From: Aeromonas rivuli
Lineage (GTDB): Bacteria > Pseudomonadota > Gammaproteobacteria > Enterobacterales > Aeromonadaceae
Assembly (NCBI RefSeq): GCF_000820045.1
Contig: NZ_CDBJ01000027.1
Coordinates: forward strand, 1-64,000
Direction of reading: 5' to 3'
DNA length: 64,000 nucleotides
Under the pieces are notes generated by a model. The model was not told where the DNA came from. It searched no databases and saw only the letters and a program-made list of their open reading frames with translations. The translations under genes and the position numbers were made by a program. This document shows, in pieces, positions 29,623 to 37,524 of this stretch (its first letter is position 1; the number at the start of each line of letters is the position of its first letter).

Positions 29623-30468
29623 ATGACCCATATCCTCGCCTGCCTCGATGGGGTAGCCAGCCAAGGGGCCATCTGCGATGCCTCCGCCTGGGCCGCTGCC
29701 ATCACCGGTGATGCTGTCACCCTGCTGCATGTGCTGGAGCGCCACCAGAACGTGCTGCCCGACTTGAGCGGCACCATTGGTCTGGGGAGCCGGGAGACCT
29801 TGCAGGTCGAGCTGGCCGAACTCGACCAGCAGCGCAGCCAGCTGGCTCGCCAGCAAGGCAAGTTGCAGCTGGACGCCGCCGTCCATCAGCTGGCGGAGCA
29901 CGGCATCCAGGCCAATCGTCTGCAGCGCCATGGCGACTTGCTCGAGACCCTGAGCGAGTTTGCCGAGCAGACTCGCTTGCTGGTACTCGGCAAATGCGGC
30001 GCCCGGCACGAGGGGGAAGATGCCGTGGTCGGCAGCCAGCTCGAGAGCTTGCTGCGCACCCAGCGCACCCCGGCGCTGGTCGTGCAGCGCCACTTCACCG
30101 CCCCCACCAGCCTGCTGTTTGCCTTTGATGGCAGCGAGACGGCGCAGCGGGCGTTGCTGCAGCTGGCAGGCAGTACCTTGCTCAAGGGCTTGCCCTGTCA
30201 TCTGGTGATGGTGGCCGACCCCAGCGCCGAGCACAGCGCTCAGCTCGAGGATGCCGCCGCCATGCTGCGCCAGGGGGGTTGGCAGGTGATCCCCAGTCTG
30301 CGCCAGGGGGAACTCCTCCCCACCCTGACTCAATATCTGGCACAGCAGCAGATAGCCCTGCTGGTGATGGGGGCCTACGGCCACTCCCGCATGCGCCAGT
30401 TCGTGCTCGGCAGCCACACCAGCGCCATGCTGCGCGCCCTGCCCTGCACGCTGTTGCTGCTGCGCTGA
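29623..30468 (+). CDS. Universal stress protein, two UspA domains
   Basis: 281 aa, two Usp domains in tandem. The second has the full ATP-binding pattern G-2x-G-9x-G-S (GAYGHSRMRQFVLGS); the first is degenerate (GKCGARHEGED). A strong AAGGAG site precedes ATG 29623. Translationally close to the SulP gene. SulP-Usp pairs are common, and Usp is presumed to modulate or protect during transport stress. Confidence 0.88.
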   Translation: MTHILACLDGVASQGAICDASAWAAAITGDAVTLLHVLERHQNVLPDLSGTIGLGSRETLQVELAELDQQRSQLARQQGKLQLDAAVHQLAEHGIQANRLQRHGDLLETLSEFAEQTRLLVLGKCGARHEGEDAVVGSQLESLLRTQRTPALVVQRHFTAPTSLLFAFDGSETAQRALLQLAGSTLLKGLPCHLVMVADPSAEHSAQLEDAAAMLRQGGWQVIPSLRQGELLPTLTQYLAQQQIALLVMGAYGHSRMRQFVLGSHTSAMLRALPCTLLLLR

Positions 30469-30807
30469 CCATCAGAGCCGCCCCGCGCGGCTCTCTCATC
30501 TTGCCCTGATAGACTCCCCCCTCGGCCCTGCCCTTGATATGCCGTTGCGCTGAGACGCCATCTGCCCCCATCTGAGCGTTCTGCTCACCCCTGGCATCCG
30601 CCCCGTTACCGCTGTCCATCCTCCAAAAGCCAGTACTGGTGCGGCTCTCCCGGCTGGTAATGTCCGCCTCCTCGTGTATCTGGCACCCGCGGCCCAGGCA
30701 TTTGACATAAATTGTTCCCGTCAACGCGTCCAGCTGTATAGTTTTTGGTTAGCCATTCCGGTAAAATCCGCGCCCTTATAAGAGAGCCACCTAAGAGCGA
30801 TTGAGCG
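30469..30807. other. Intergenic region before the original rimO start
   Basis: About 340 bases with no convincing gene. A hairpin AGAGCCGC/GCGGCTCT at 30474-30494 just after the Usp stop may be a weak terminator; it lacks a T-run. The rest should hold the native rimO promoter, but no well-spaced -35/-10 pair could be fixed. Confidence 0.4.
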
Positions 30808-30873
30808 ATGTCCAACACAAAACAGGCCCCCAAAGTAGGATTCGTCTCCTTGGGTTGCCCTAACAATCAATAA
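30808..30873 (+). pseudogene. rimO: Stranded 5' end of the original rimO
   Basis: ATG 30808 opens MSNTKQAPKVGFVSLGCP, the native RimO N-terminus. After the 11-bp att core it runs into element DNA and stops at codon 22 (NNQ, stop). The rest of the gene resumes at 39347. It retains the native upstream region and may still be transcribed as a 21-codon peptide. Confidence 0.88.
30850..30860 (+). repeat. attL core of the rimO-integrated element
   Basis: TTGGGTTGCCC, identical to 39347-39357 and lying in the codons for the conserved LGCP of RimO. Flanks diverge on the element side. Confidence 0.85.
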
Positions 30874-31093
30874 GTAAATTAAAATCCCGTACAGATGCCA
30901 AGCCTTAGAGATATCAACACAATAACCGGGTACTAAGCTCTGCTGGCGGCCTACGGCCTAAAAGTAAACAATCCATTGCTGACTATATAGGCGTTGCTAC
31001 CCATACCATTTGGCCGGAAAGATATGTATCATCGACCGTTAGTAACGAATGAATCTCATCTTATTTTTTAACCGTAATGGAACTACAAATATC

Positions 31094-32119
31094 ATGAAAA
31101 ACAGAATGCAAGCGTTAGTATATAGTCTATGGGGATTAGTAACTCTAATCTTTGGGCTAGGTACTTATAAAGAAATATATGAGCCCGGAATGGGTTTCTG
31201 GTCAAGCACGCTTACTATTATATCTGCCACATTTATGACATTAGTCGCTTTGTTAGCTTTGTCCTGGGCACTACTTTCCATGGAGCGAATTAGGAATAGA
31301 CTGTTACCACACCCAAAGTACAAGTTCGTAAACAACTACACAGTACCTTGTTTATTAATTCTCTCTGTCAGTATTTCTAATACACTGGGATCTTCTGCAA
31401 GTGCAATGCAGGGTAAAGAGTTAGGATTCCTATCTGAAGCAGAGTTTTCGGATGCTAAGAGAAATAACATCTTTGATACAAATGAATATTCAAAGTACTT
31501 GTTAGAAAAAGAAGCAAAAGATAAGGCGGATGAAGAAAGAAGGATTGTAGTGAAAGCTGAGGAAGATAGAGCCGCAGCAGTTGAAACAGCTGTACTATTA
31601 TTTGATGCCGAAAAAAGAGAACAACTTAGACACTTAATTAGTACCGATTTTAAAGAACATCCAGAGTTAACACAGCAAATACTTAGTGAAATAGCTGCGT
31701 ATGATAAGCTCTCTGTAGAGCGAACTAGTGCTGAAATGGCATATATAGACGAAGGCGTCAGTGATAAAGCATATATGAGAGCAATTGACGGTTCCAACTG
31801 CAGACAAGAGATGAAATCAAACCTAGCTCCATATAAAGCATTATTTGATACCCAATCTCAAAATTGGAGACCATTAGCTGAATACCCTGATTATATGGTG
31901 AAGCAAGAAATGTATCAGAGGGATCTAGCTAATGTTGAGTTTCTTAGAAACAAGACTGAAGTGGAGAATATCTTTATGCAATGTATTTTCCCCCTTATAC
32001 AAAATATCCCTCACCTTTCTAGAGTTGATGCAAAACCTAAAATTAGGAACATAGAGTACTTCCCTGAACGTCTACAATGCGTGCAAAAAAATGGCGGTAA
32101 TTATAATGTATGTTATTAA
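31094..32119 (+). CDS. Membrane-anchored protein of unknown function
   Basis: 341 aa from ATG 31094 (GGAAC upstream); ATG 31049 would add 15 residues. Not recognised. Two or three N-terminal hydrophobic segments occupy about residues 6-28, 38-62 and 82-103. A long charged region follows, with a coiled-coil stretch rich in Lys, Glu and Ala (about residues 130-180). The C-terminal part has scattered Cys. It is AT-rich and precedes the DUF1311 gene by about 70 bases in the same direction, so the pair may act together at the envelope. Confidence 0.7.
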   Translation: MKNRMQALVYSLWGLVTLIFGLGTYKEIYEPGMGFWSSTLTIISATFMTLVALLALSWALLSMERIRNRLLPHPKYKFVNNYTVPCLLILSVSISNTLGSSASAMQGKELGFLSEAEFSDAKRNNIFDTNEYSKYLLEKEAKDKADEERRIVVKAEEDRAAAVETAVLLFDAEKREQLRHLISTDFKEHPELTQQILSEIAAYDKLSVERTSAEMAYIDEGVSDKAYMRAIDGSNCRQEMKSNLAPYKALFDTQSQNWRPLAEYPDYMVKQEMYQRDLANVEFLRNKTEVENIFMQCIFPLIQNIPHLSRVDAKPKIRNIEYFPERLQCVQKNGGNYNVCY

Positions 32120-32190
32120 TTAATCAGAATATAAGACACTAAATGTTTTCAATGGGCCGCTTTTGTCAAAAATACTTTAAAAGGTTATAT

Positions 32191-33189
32191 ATGCTTATCC
32201 GATATTATATGGTTGCTATAACTTCACTTATGCCATTAAGCTCAACTGCAATGGCAGCCTCATTTGATTGTGATAAGGCTCGCAGCTTTATCGAACAAAC
32301 CATTTGCTCAACTTCTGAGCTATCTACATTAGATGAGCAATTAAGTGTTGTTTACAAAAAAGTGAATAGTTCCAAACCAGAAAATTTAGATTCTCTGAAG
32401 AAATCGCAACTGCTATGGTTGAAAAATGAACGTAATAAAGCAAAAAGTGCTCAAGAGATTAAAGATTCGTATGTTCAGAGGATTAATCTTCTTAATATGA
32501 TGCTCGATGAAAAAAAACCACTAGCATTAGCTGTCGTATCAACAAAAAAGAAAGATAAACACCCAGACAAGCTCAGTAATGAATACTACTGTAACACAGC
32601 GATGCAAACGGATGGTACAGTAATGGAAACATCTGAAGATCGAAATTGGAACGGTGTAATGATGGTTAGTGACTATGGTGATAAATTTATTATACACTTC
32701 AACAACCATTATAATATGGGTGATTTTGATAGTGGCAAAATTAGCCTCTTAAAGGAGAGGCAATTTTTAAACATTAAAAAGGAAACTGACGGTAGTATCA
32801 GCTACTACTTGAAACAAGAAAGTAGTTATCCGTCTTACCAACTTACAAATCACATCAATAATAAAATTAAATTTAAATTTACGTTATATGGATGCAGCAT
32901 AGCTGAGGGGCAAAAATCTAATAAAACGTACATTCAGTTTGATCCAAATAGAGATGCCAAACATATAGATACGGCGATCAATAAAGGCGGGGCATGTTAT
33001 ACTGAACATCATATACTTGATGAGTTGAAATTTAATTTCAATAACCAAGCTAAAATTAATAGTGAGCAAGCAGTTAAAGAAATCAAGAATTCCGAGCGTA
33101 ATCGCTGGATATGTATCGAGAAAGAATTAAATAAGAAAAATATCACTCTAGATTTAGACTCTTTATTCCATGAAAACCAACTAGACTAA
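32191..33189 (+). CDS. Exported DUF1311 (LprI-type) domain protein
   Basis: 332 aa from ATG 32191, which has AAAAGG upstream; an upstream ATG at 32143 gives a less plausible leader. The signal peptide ends near LSSTAMA. The mature N-terminus (FDCDKARSFIEQTICSTSEL, then LDEQLSVVYKKV and LLWLKNERN) matches DUF1311, a family that includes the lysozyme-inhibitor protein LprI. The C-terminal 200 residues are not recognised and carry further Cys. Likely periplasmic. A terminator follows. Confidence 0.8.
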   Translation: MLIRYYMVAITSLMPLSSTAMAASFDCDKARSFIEQTICSTSELSTLDEQLSVVYKKVNSSKPENLDSLKKSQLLWLKNERNKAKSAQEIKDSYVQRINLLNMMLDEKKPLALAVVSTKKKDKHPDKLSNEYYCNTAMQTDGTVMETSEDRNWNGVMMVSDYGDKFIIHFNNHYNMGDFDSGKISLLKERQFLNIKKETDGSISYYLKQESSYPSYQLTNHINNKIKFKFTLYGCSIAEGQKSNKTYIQFDPNRDAKHIDTAINKGGACYTEHHILDELKFNFNNQAKINSEQAVKEIKNSERNRWICIEKELNKKNITLDLDSLFHENQLD

Positions 33190-33200
33190 CTGACAGTTTA

Positions 33201-33230
33201 AAATAGCTCCATAATAACGGAGCTATTTTT
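33201..33230 (+). terminator. Rho-independent terminator after the DUF1311 gene
   Basis: AAATAGCTCC / GGAGCTATTT hairpin with an 8-base loop followed by a T-run, 11 bases after the stop codon. Confidence 0.85.
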
Positions 33231-33301
33231 CAATGCTAATAGCGGCAGCTTTAACAAGCAATTATGCCTGTAATATTAACTCCTACTGCATCTTTTCTTC
33301 A

Positions 33302-33871
33302 TTAAGCAATCAATTCAGCACTCATCATTTCCTTTTTGACACGAAATACTGTTGCCCTACCGCAATCGCACAGCTTCGCGATCTCATCCGGCGTGTTCTT
33401 CCCAGCCAAAAGCATTTCAGTGATCTTGCTATGAAGTTCCTTGTTCTTCTGCTTCCCCTTGTATCGGCCCGCATTTTTCGCAATGGCTATGCCTTCATTA
33501 CGTCTTGATGCGATCATGCCTCTCTCAAACTCTGCAACAGCCCCCATCATGGTCAGAATCAAACGACTTTGCGGGGAGTTGTCAAAGCTCATACCGTTAG
33601 CCAGGAAGCGAACAACAATACCCCGCTCAACAAGGCCATCTATCATTTCGAGTAAGTCGCGGGTGTTACGTGCAAGACGGTCAATAGAATGGGCTACAAG
33701 GGTATCGCCTTCGCGGAGGTGTGAAAGCAGGTTCAGCAGTTCTGGCCTGTCACTGGTGGACTTCCCTGATTCCTTCTCAGAAATGATCTTATCGCAGACA
33801 GGTTCCAGTACCGCTAACTGGCGTTCAAGGCTTTGATCTTTTGTCGAGACTCTCGCATATCCAAAAATCAT
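33302..33871 (-). CDS. Small serine recombinase (resolvase/invertase family)
   Basis: 189 aa from ATG 33871, which has AGGGG 8 bases upstream; ATG 33892 is possible. The catalytic Ser9 lies in YARVSTKDQS, and the conserved IDRLARNTRDLL and E-helix (MMGAVAEFERGMIASRRNEG) are present. A C-terminal helix-turn-helix (PDEIAKLCDCGRATVFRVKKE) is present. Upstream lie perfect inverted repeats suited to a res/operator site. Likely resolves or inverts element DNA and is probably self-regulated. Confidence 0.9.
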   Translation of the reverse strand: MIFGYARVSTKDQSLERQLAVLEPVCDKIISEKESGKSTSDRPELLNLLSHLREGDTLVAHSIDRLARNTRDLLEMIDGLVERGIVVRFLANGMSFDNSPQSRLILTMMGAVAEFERGMIASRRNEGIAIAKNAGRYKGKQKNKELHSKITEMLLAGKNTPDEIAKLCDCGRATVFRVKKEMMSAELIA

Positions 33872-33894
33872 CCGTTTACCCCTGTCTGCCATCA

Positions 33895-33959
33895 AGTATC
33901 GTTTAAATTGGATCAATGATACTGTATCATATAGATTATTTCAATATCTAAACGATACT
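33895..33959. repeat. Palindromic res/operator-like site of the small resolvase
   Basis: Perfect 11-bp arms AGTATCGTTTA (33895-33905) and TAAACGATACT (33949-33959) flank a 15-bp palindrome ATGATACTGTATCAT (33916-33930). The cluster lies immediately upstream of the resolvase start, where recombination sites and autoregulatory operators of this family usually sit. Confidence 0.65.
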
Positions 33960-34179
33960 AAACGAGACTCAGCAGATCGGTATCACTAGGGAGTACTCAA
34001 AAGAGATTTTCCTCTAGTGTCTTTTTCAACCCGGATCGCACTCTATCGAATCAGTAATTGCCGTTTACTCAGGATGGTTGAGTTTGATGGGTTATCACGA
34101 AACGCTTTTCTGCTGTTGAGAGTTGGGATAGCCTTAAATCTGTGAATGCCCTGTTAAAAGTTGTTTTAGGTAGGCCCAT

Positions 34180-34836
34180 ATGCTCTTTAATCAGTTGCTT
34201 GCACGTTCTGCGGTATTGGAGGAGCGACTAGCTGACTTCTTTTCGTTACCGCTGGTAAATGATTCCTGTCGTCTACAGGCTACGAGGGCACTTGCTAGCC
34301 TTAGCTTTGAACATGCTCAAAGCTTGAAGTATCTAGTGGCAGCAGGCCTACATACATCTGCCGCAGCCCTACTTCGCGTGCAGTATGAGTCGCTGGTTCG
34401 TTCCCTTTGGGTGCTTTACGTTGCGACGGACAGCCAAGCTGAATTGATGCTTGCTGAGCTCACGCAGGATACTGCTAAGCAAGCCAACAAAATTCCGATG
34501 CTCAGCCAAATGCTAGAAGCAATCGAGGAGAAGGCACCACATGCACCAGTGGTTCATCTCAAGGAGTTCAAACATTACTCGTGGCGGCCTCTGAGCTCTT
34601 TTGTGCACGGTGGCATCCATGCAGTGAATCGTCATGGCAGAGGCTTCCCGCCGGAGCTGGTTCTGATGCAAATCCGACACTCGAATGGGCTGCTGGGGAT
34701 TGCAGGTAATCTGCTTTTGATCCTGGCTGGCGTACCAGCAGAGGCCGGTAAAATGGCTGGCATATATGCTGAGTTTCAAGACTGCTTTCCCCCGGCCGAT
34801 TCACCTTACCCACGAACCACTGAGCCATCTTACTAA
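34180..34836 (+). CDS. Conserved hypothetical protein (DUF6988/DUF5677-like)
   Basis: 218 aa, predicted mostly helical, with no signal peptide. The segment FEHAQSLKYLVAAGLHTSAA followed by LLRVQYESLVRSLWVLYVAT resembles DUF6988/DUF5677-type proteins found on islands and plasmids; the exact family is uncertain. A later conserved-looking His-rich stretch (FKHYSWRPLSSFVHGG) might be functional. GC is higher than that of its element neighbours, suggesting separate acquisition. Function unknown; a HEPN-like role is only a guess. Confidence 0.7.
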   Translation: MLFNQLLARSAVLEERLADFFSLPLVNDSCRLQATRALASLSFEHAQSLKYLVAAGLHTSAAALLRVQYESLVRSLWVLYVATDSQAELMLAELTQDTAKQANKIPMLSQMLEAIEEKAPHAPVVHLKEFKHYSWRPLSSFVHGGIHAVNRHGRGFPPELVLMQIRHSNGLLGIAGNLLLILAGVPAEAGKMAGIYAEFQDCFPPADSPYPRTTEPSY

Positions 34837-35203
34837 TTAACATCTGAGGCGAGTGAATACCCCTGCGGAATGTCCGTTGGCACGTATACACCCAATAAGC
34901 TGAGGCTCGTGGGTAATCACGAAAAGATAAAATATATCTTGACATTTTTCGATAATGCCACATTAAATATTATTCCGGTGGCTCAGATGATTTTTGACTC
35001 GTGCAGATAAAAACAGGCTTATTTCTGTTCTGAGTATGAGATTCCTTCAATTTCCTCAAAGAACGATGACGGTACTGGGTTCTGATAATTTTCGGGTTTG
35101 AAGGCCAGTCAGCTAGGCTAAAAAAGTAACACTTGATACTTTTATAAAATAAAAATTGACATATTGAATTTCACCTCAATTTCTGAAAAAACAGCACCAT
35201 TCG
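34837..35203. other. Non-coding stretch inside the element
   Basis: About 370 bases. No supported gene. AT-rich toward the right end, leading into the promoter at 35204. Confidence 0.4.
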
Positions 35204-35278
35204 TGCTATAATAGATACATCCAAAATTATGCAGCCCCAGACTCTAGACGCCCCTGGCCCTAGGGCTTTTTTGTATGC
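35204..35278 (+). promoter_or_regulatory. Extended -10 promoter with terminator-like leader
   Basis: TGCTATAAT at 35204-35212 is a perfect extended -10. About 45 bases further on, GCCCTAGGGC followed by six Ts (35260-35275) forms a terminator-like structure, 60 bases before the next start codon. This could be an attenuator for the P-loop gene or a separate short RNA of about 55 nt. Confidence 0.55.
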
Positions 35279-35338
35279 ATTTTATTTGGAAAATCGCCAG
35301 TAAACAACGAGTTACTGGGATATATAAAAAGGAAGTAT

Positions 35339-36883
35339 ATGAAAATAAAAACAATAATCTACCCTACTTTGATCGATCACAACCTACTGTTTCCAAAACT
35401 TCATAAGCTTAAGTTTGCCGCTTATGGTTGTGGAGCTGGCAAAACTACCGCCCTGATCGAAGAGATAAACAGCTCAATATCCGATCAATTCTTCATCTTG
35501 GCTTTCGGCACTAACAAGATGCAGGAGTATGTGGCATCACAGATCAATGGTTCTCTGGTGTGGGTCAGTGACAAGAACTCGCAGAACTACTGTTGTGACA
35601 TTCTACAAGCGGTTCTGGACTACCTACGAGCCCCCCAGGTCAGCCACAAAGCACTGATCATTAGCGATAAAATATTCTTTAAACTCGATCCTAACCTACT
35701 GAAAGAATTTACAATATACTTGGATGACGTTGTAACTTTCAGTTCTCATATCACTCTCAACGACGCCACACCAGCAGCAAAGCGACTAGTCCAAGATGAT
35801 TTGTTGAAGCTGACCCCCTATGACATGTCCTCCAGTAAGAAAGCGAAGAAGCGACAATCCAGCGAGCAGTACTGCATAGGAACAAAGCGTGATTTTTCGG
35901 GGGACATAACCACAACAGTGAGCAAAACTCTCGACATTATTCAGGATAATGACCAGTTCTTCATGGATTCGAGCTGGTTTTATGACAGTTCAAAGTCCCA
36001 ATTGAACATCACAGCTTGGCGAGATTTGCAGAAGTATATAGACGCAGGGCTAGACATGACCTTCATTGGAGCTAACTTCACTAACTCCATGATATATAAA
36101 GCACATAATCACTTATTCAGACCAATTACACTGCCCAACATACAGGAAAGATCTGTCCCTTTGGATGATCGCCTAGAAATCTTCTACTTTCTGGAGCACA
36201 CGCGAGCATCAACGACCTGGAAGAATGATAGCAATGAGTGCTTGACCAAAATTTATGACTATTTAATCGACAATCTTGGTGCTGATTACTACTACACCCA
36301 TAACAACTCTGACGACAGACGTAAGAACGCTCATGGGGAGGCATATGAGTTGCCAGGACACAAAATCAGTGTAGAAGCCCGTGGCTTGAACGATTTCAGG
36401 GCGTACGAGACTTGTGTTTGGTTAGCCACGCTCAAACCAAGCCCCAGCGAGGCTGCACATATTGAACATTTATTCGGCATTATCTATAGCGAGTTCATTA
36501 GCTCTAGGGAACATGAAGCTATGCACCAATTCGTACTGAGGGGGTGTAGTAGGGATTACAGTTCAACCCAAATCCAACGCGTCTATGTTCTCGACCGCGA
36601 GCAAGCAGAAGCACTAGGGACAAACATCAAGCACATTGACCTAAAGCTTCAATCAGATAACCCCATCAAGAAACCTGTCGGTGCACCTGTTAAGCAGTTC
36701 AAGCTGGATTCCGCCGCTTCTGAACGCTGTAGAAGAAAGCTCCAAAAGAACCCAACTTTGGAAGAGTTCAGGGAGTGGATGTTCAAAGGATCCAATGAGG
36801 GCTGTACTGACTGGGAACGGGAGATCTTCATGGAGAGGTACGAGAAGCACCAGTCTACAGCCGGACTGAGGAAGGCTGCCTAA
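35339..36883 (+). CDS. P-loop NTPase of unknown function (possible replication or helicase-like protein)
   Basis: 514 aa; ATG 35339 has AAAGGAAG upstream. A Walker A motif GCGAGKTT lies at residues 30-37 and a possible Walker B in YLDDVVTF near residue 130. A basic Lys/Ser segment (SSKKAKKRQSSEQ) follows. No signal peptide or membrane segment. Not recognised; the nucleotide-binding N-terminus, the island setting and the hairpin-rich region just downstream make a replication or maintenance role possible. AT-rich but less so than the flanking non-coding DNA. Confidence 0.7.
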   Translation: MKIKTIIYPTLIDHNLLFPKLHKLKFAAYGCGAGKTTALIEEINSSISDQFFILAFGTNKMQEYVASQINGSLVWVSDKNSQNYCCDILQAVLDYLRAPQVSHKALIISDKIFFKLDPNLLKEFTIYLDDVVTFSSHITLNDATPAAKRLVQDDLLKLTPYDMSSSKKAKKRQSSEQYCIGTKRDFSGDITTTVSKTLDIIQDNDQFFMDSSWFYDSSKSQLNITAWRDLQKYIDAGLDMTFIGANFTNSMIYKAHNHLFRPITLPNIQERSVPLDDRLEIFYFLEHTRASTTWKNDSNECLTKIYDYLIDNLGADYYYTHNNSDDRRKNAHGEAYELPGHKISVEARGLNDFRAYETCVWLATLKPSPSEAAHIEHLFGIIYSEFISSREHEAMHQFVLRGCSRDYSSTQIQRVYVLDREQAEALGTNIKHIDLKLQSDNPIKKPVGAPVKQFKLDSAASERCRRKLQKNPTLEEFREWMFKGSNEGCTDWEREIFMERYEKHQSTAGLRKAA

Positions 36884-36971
36884 TGGATTCAAGGGAAAAG
36901 TGGGATTTAATACCTTATATTTTATAGGGGGTTATTCCCACCTTTTCAGTTCTGAACAATCAAAAGGCAAT

Positions 36972-37150
36972 GAAGAACGCCGCTACCGCTTGCGGTTAGG
37001 AGTTCTTCCCATGTAGTCATGAGTAGCGAGTGCAGCGAGTTCGATTGACTACTGCCGATTTTCTGTAACAGTTCATTTTTTATACGAAAATTCTACAGAT
37101 ACCTACTTATACATGTGTACACCAGTAGTCACTCGTGGGCTCGTGACTAC
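36972..37150. repeat. Cluster of inverted repeats with shared GTAGTCA arms
   Basis: Three hairpins follow one another. GAAGAAC/GTTCTTC is at 36972-37008. GTAGTCA/TGACTAC is at 37013-37052. GTAGTCAC/GTGACTAC is at 37125-37150. The last two share the same arm sequence, giving four copies of one 7-mer. Such clusters occur at origins, transfer origins and protein-binding sites. The rest of 36884-37524 shows no gene. Confidence 0.6.
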
Positions 37151-37155
37151 GTGGT

Positions 37156-37189
37156 AAAAGCCGCACTGCAAGCAGTTACGGCTTTTTAT
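37156..37189. terminator. Rho-independent terminator
   Basis: AAAAGCCG / CGGCTTTT outer stem with an inner ACTGC/GCAGT stem, followed by T-rich sequence. It can end transcription from the P-loop gene side. The recombinase gene converges from the right about 340 bases away. Confidence 0.75.
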
Positions 37190-37524
37190 TCTCTTTTTAT
37201 GTATTCATAAGCCATTGTTATTTAATGACAAATACTTAATAACTAGATCCAAAAATGCCTTTGGTGTTGTTAGTGCTACTGCATACGACAAATGGGCGAT
37301 CAAGCCCATCAGAGGCTCAGGATCAACATAATAACGGCTTCAATTAGGAAGGCTCCACGGAGTGCATACTCTACGACCAAGAAGAACACCCGCACAGAAG
37401 GATCCAAAAGGGTTCTTTTATATGTTAGTTTACTTCACCAACTTCATCTATATTTTCATATGAATCAAGCTTGGATTTATATTTCCATTGGTTTTGGCAT
37501 AAAAATGAATGATATTTACATGTC

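Noticed and set aside
30808..30873. Stranded rimO start as a functional short gene
   Set aside because: Only 21 codons remain and the end is arbitrary element sequence. It is better treated as a remnant unless translation is shown.
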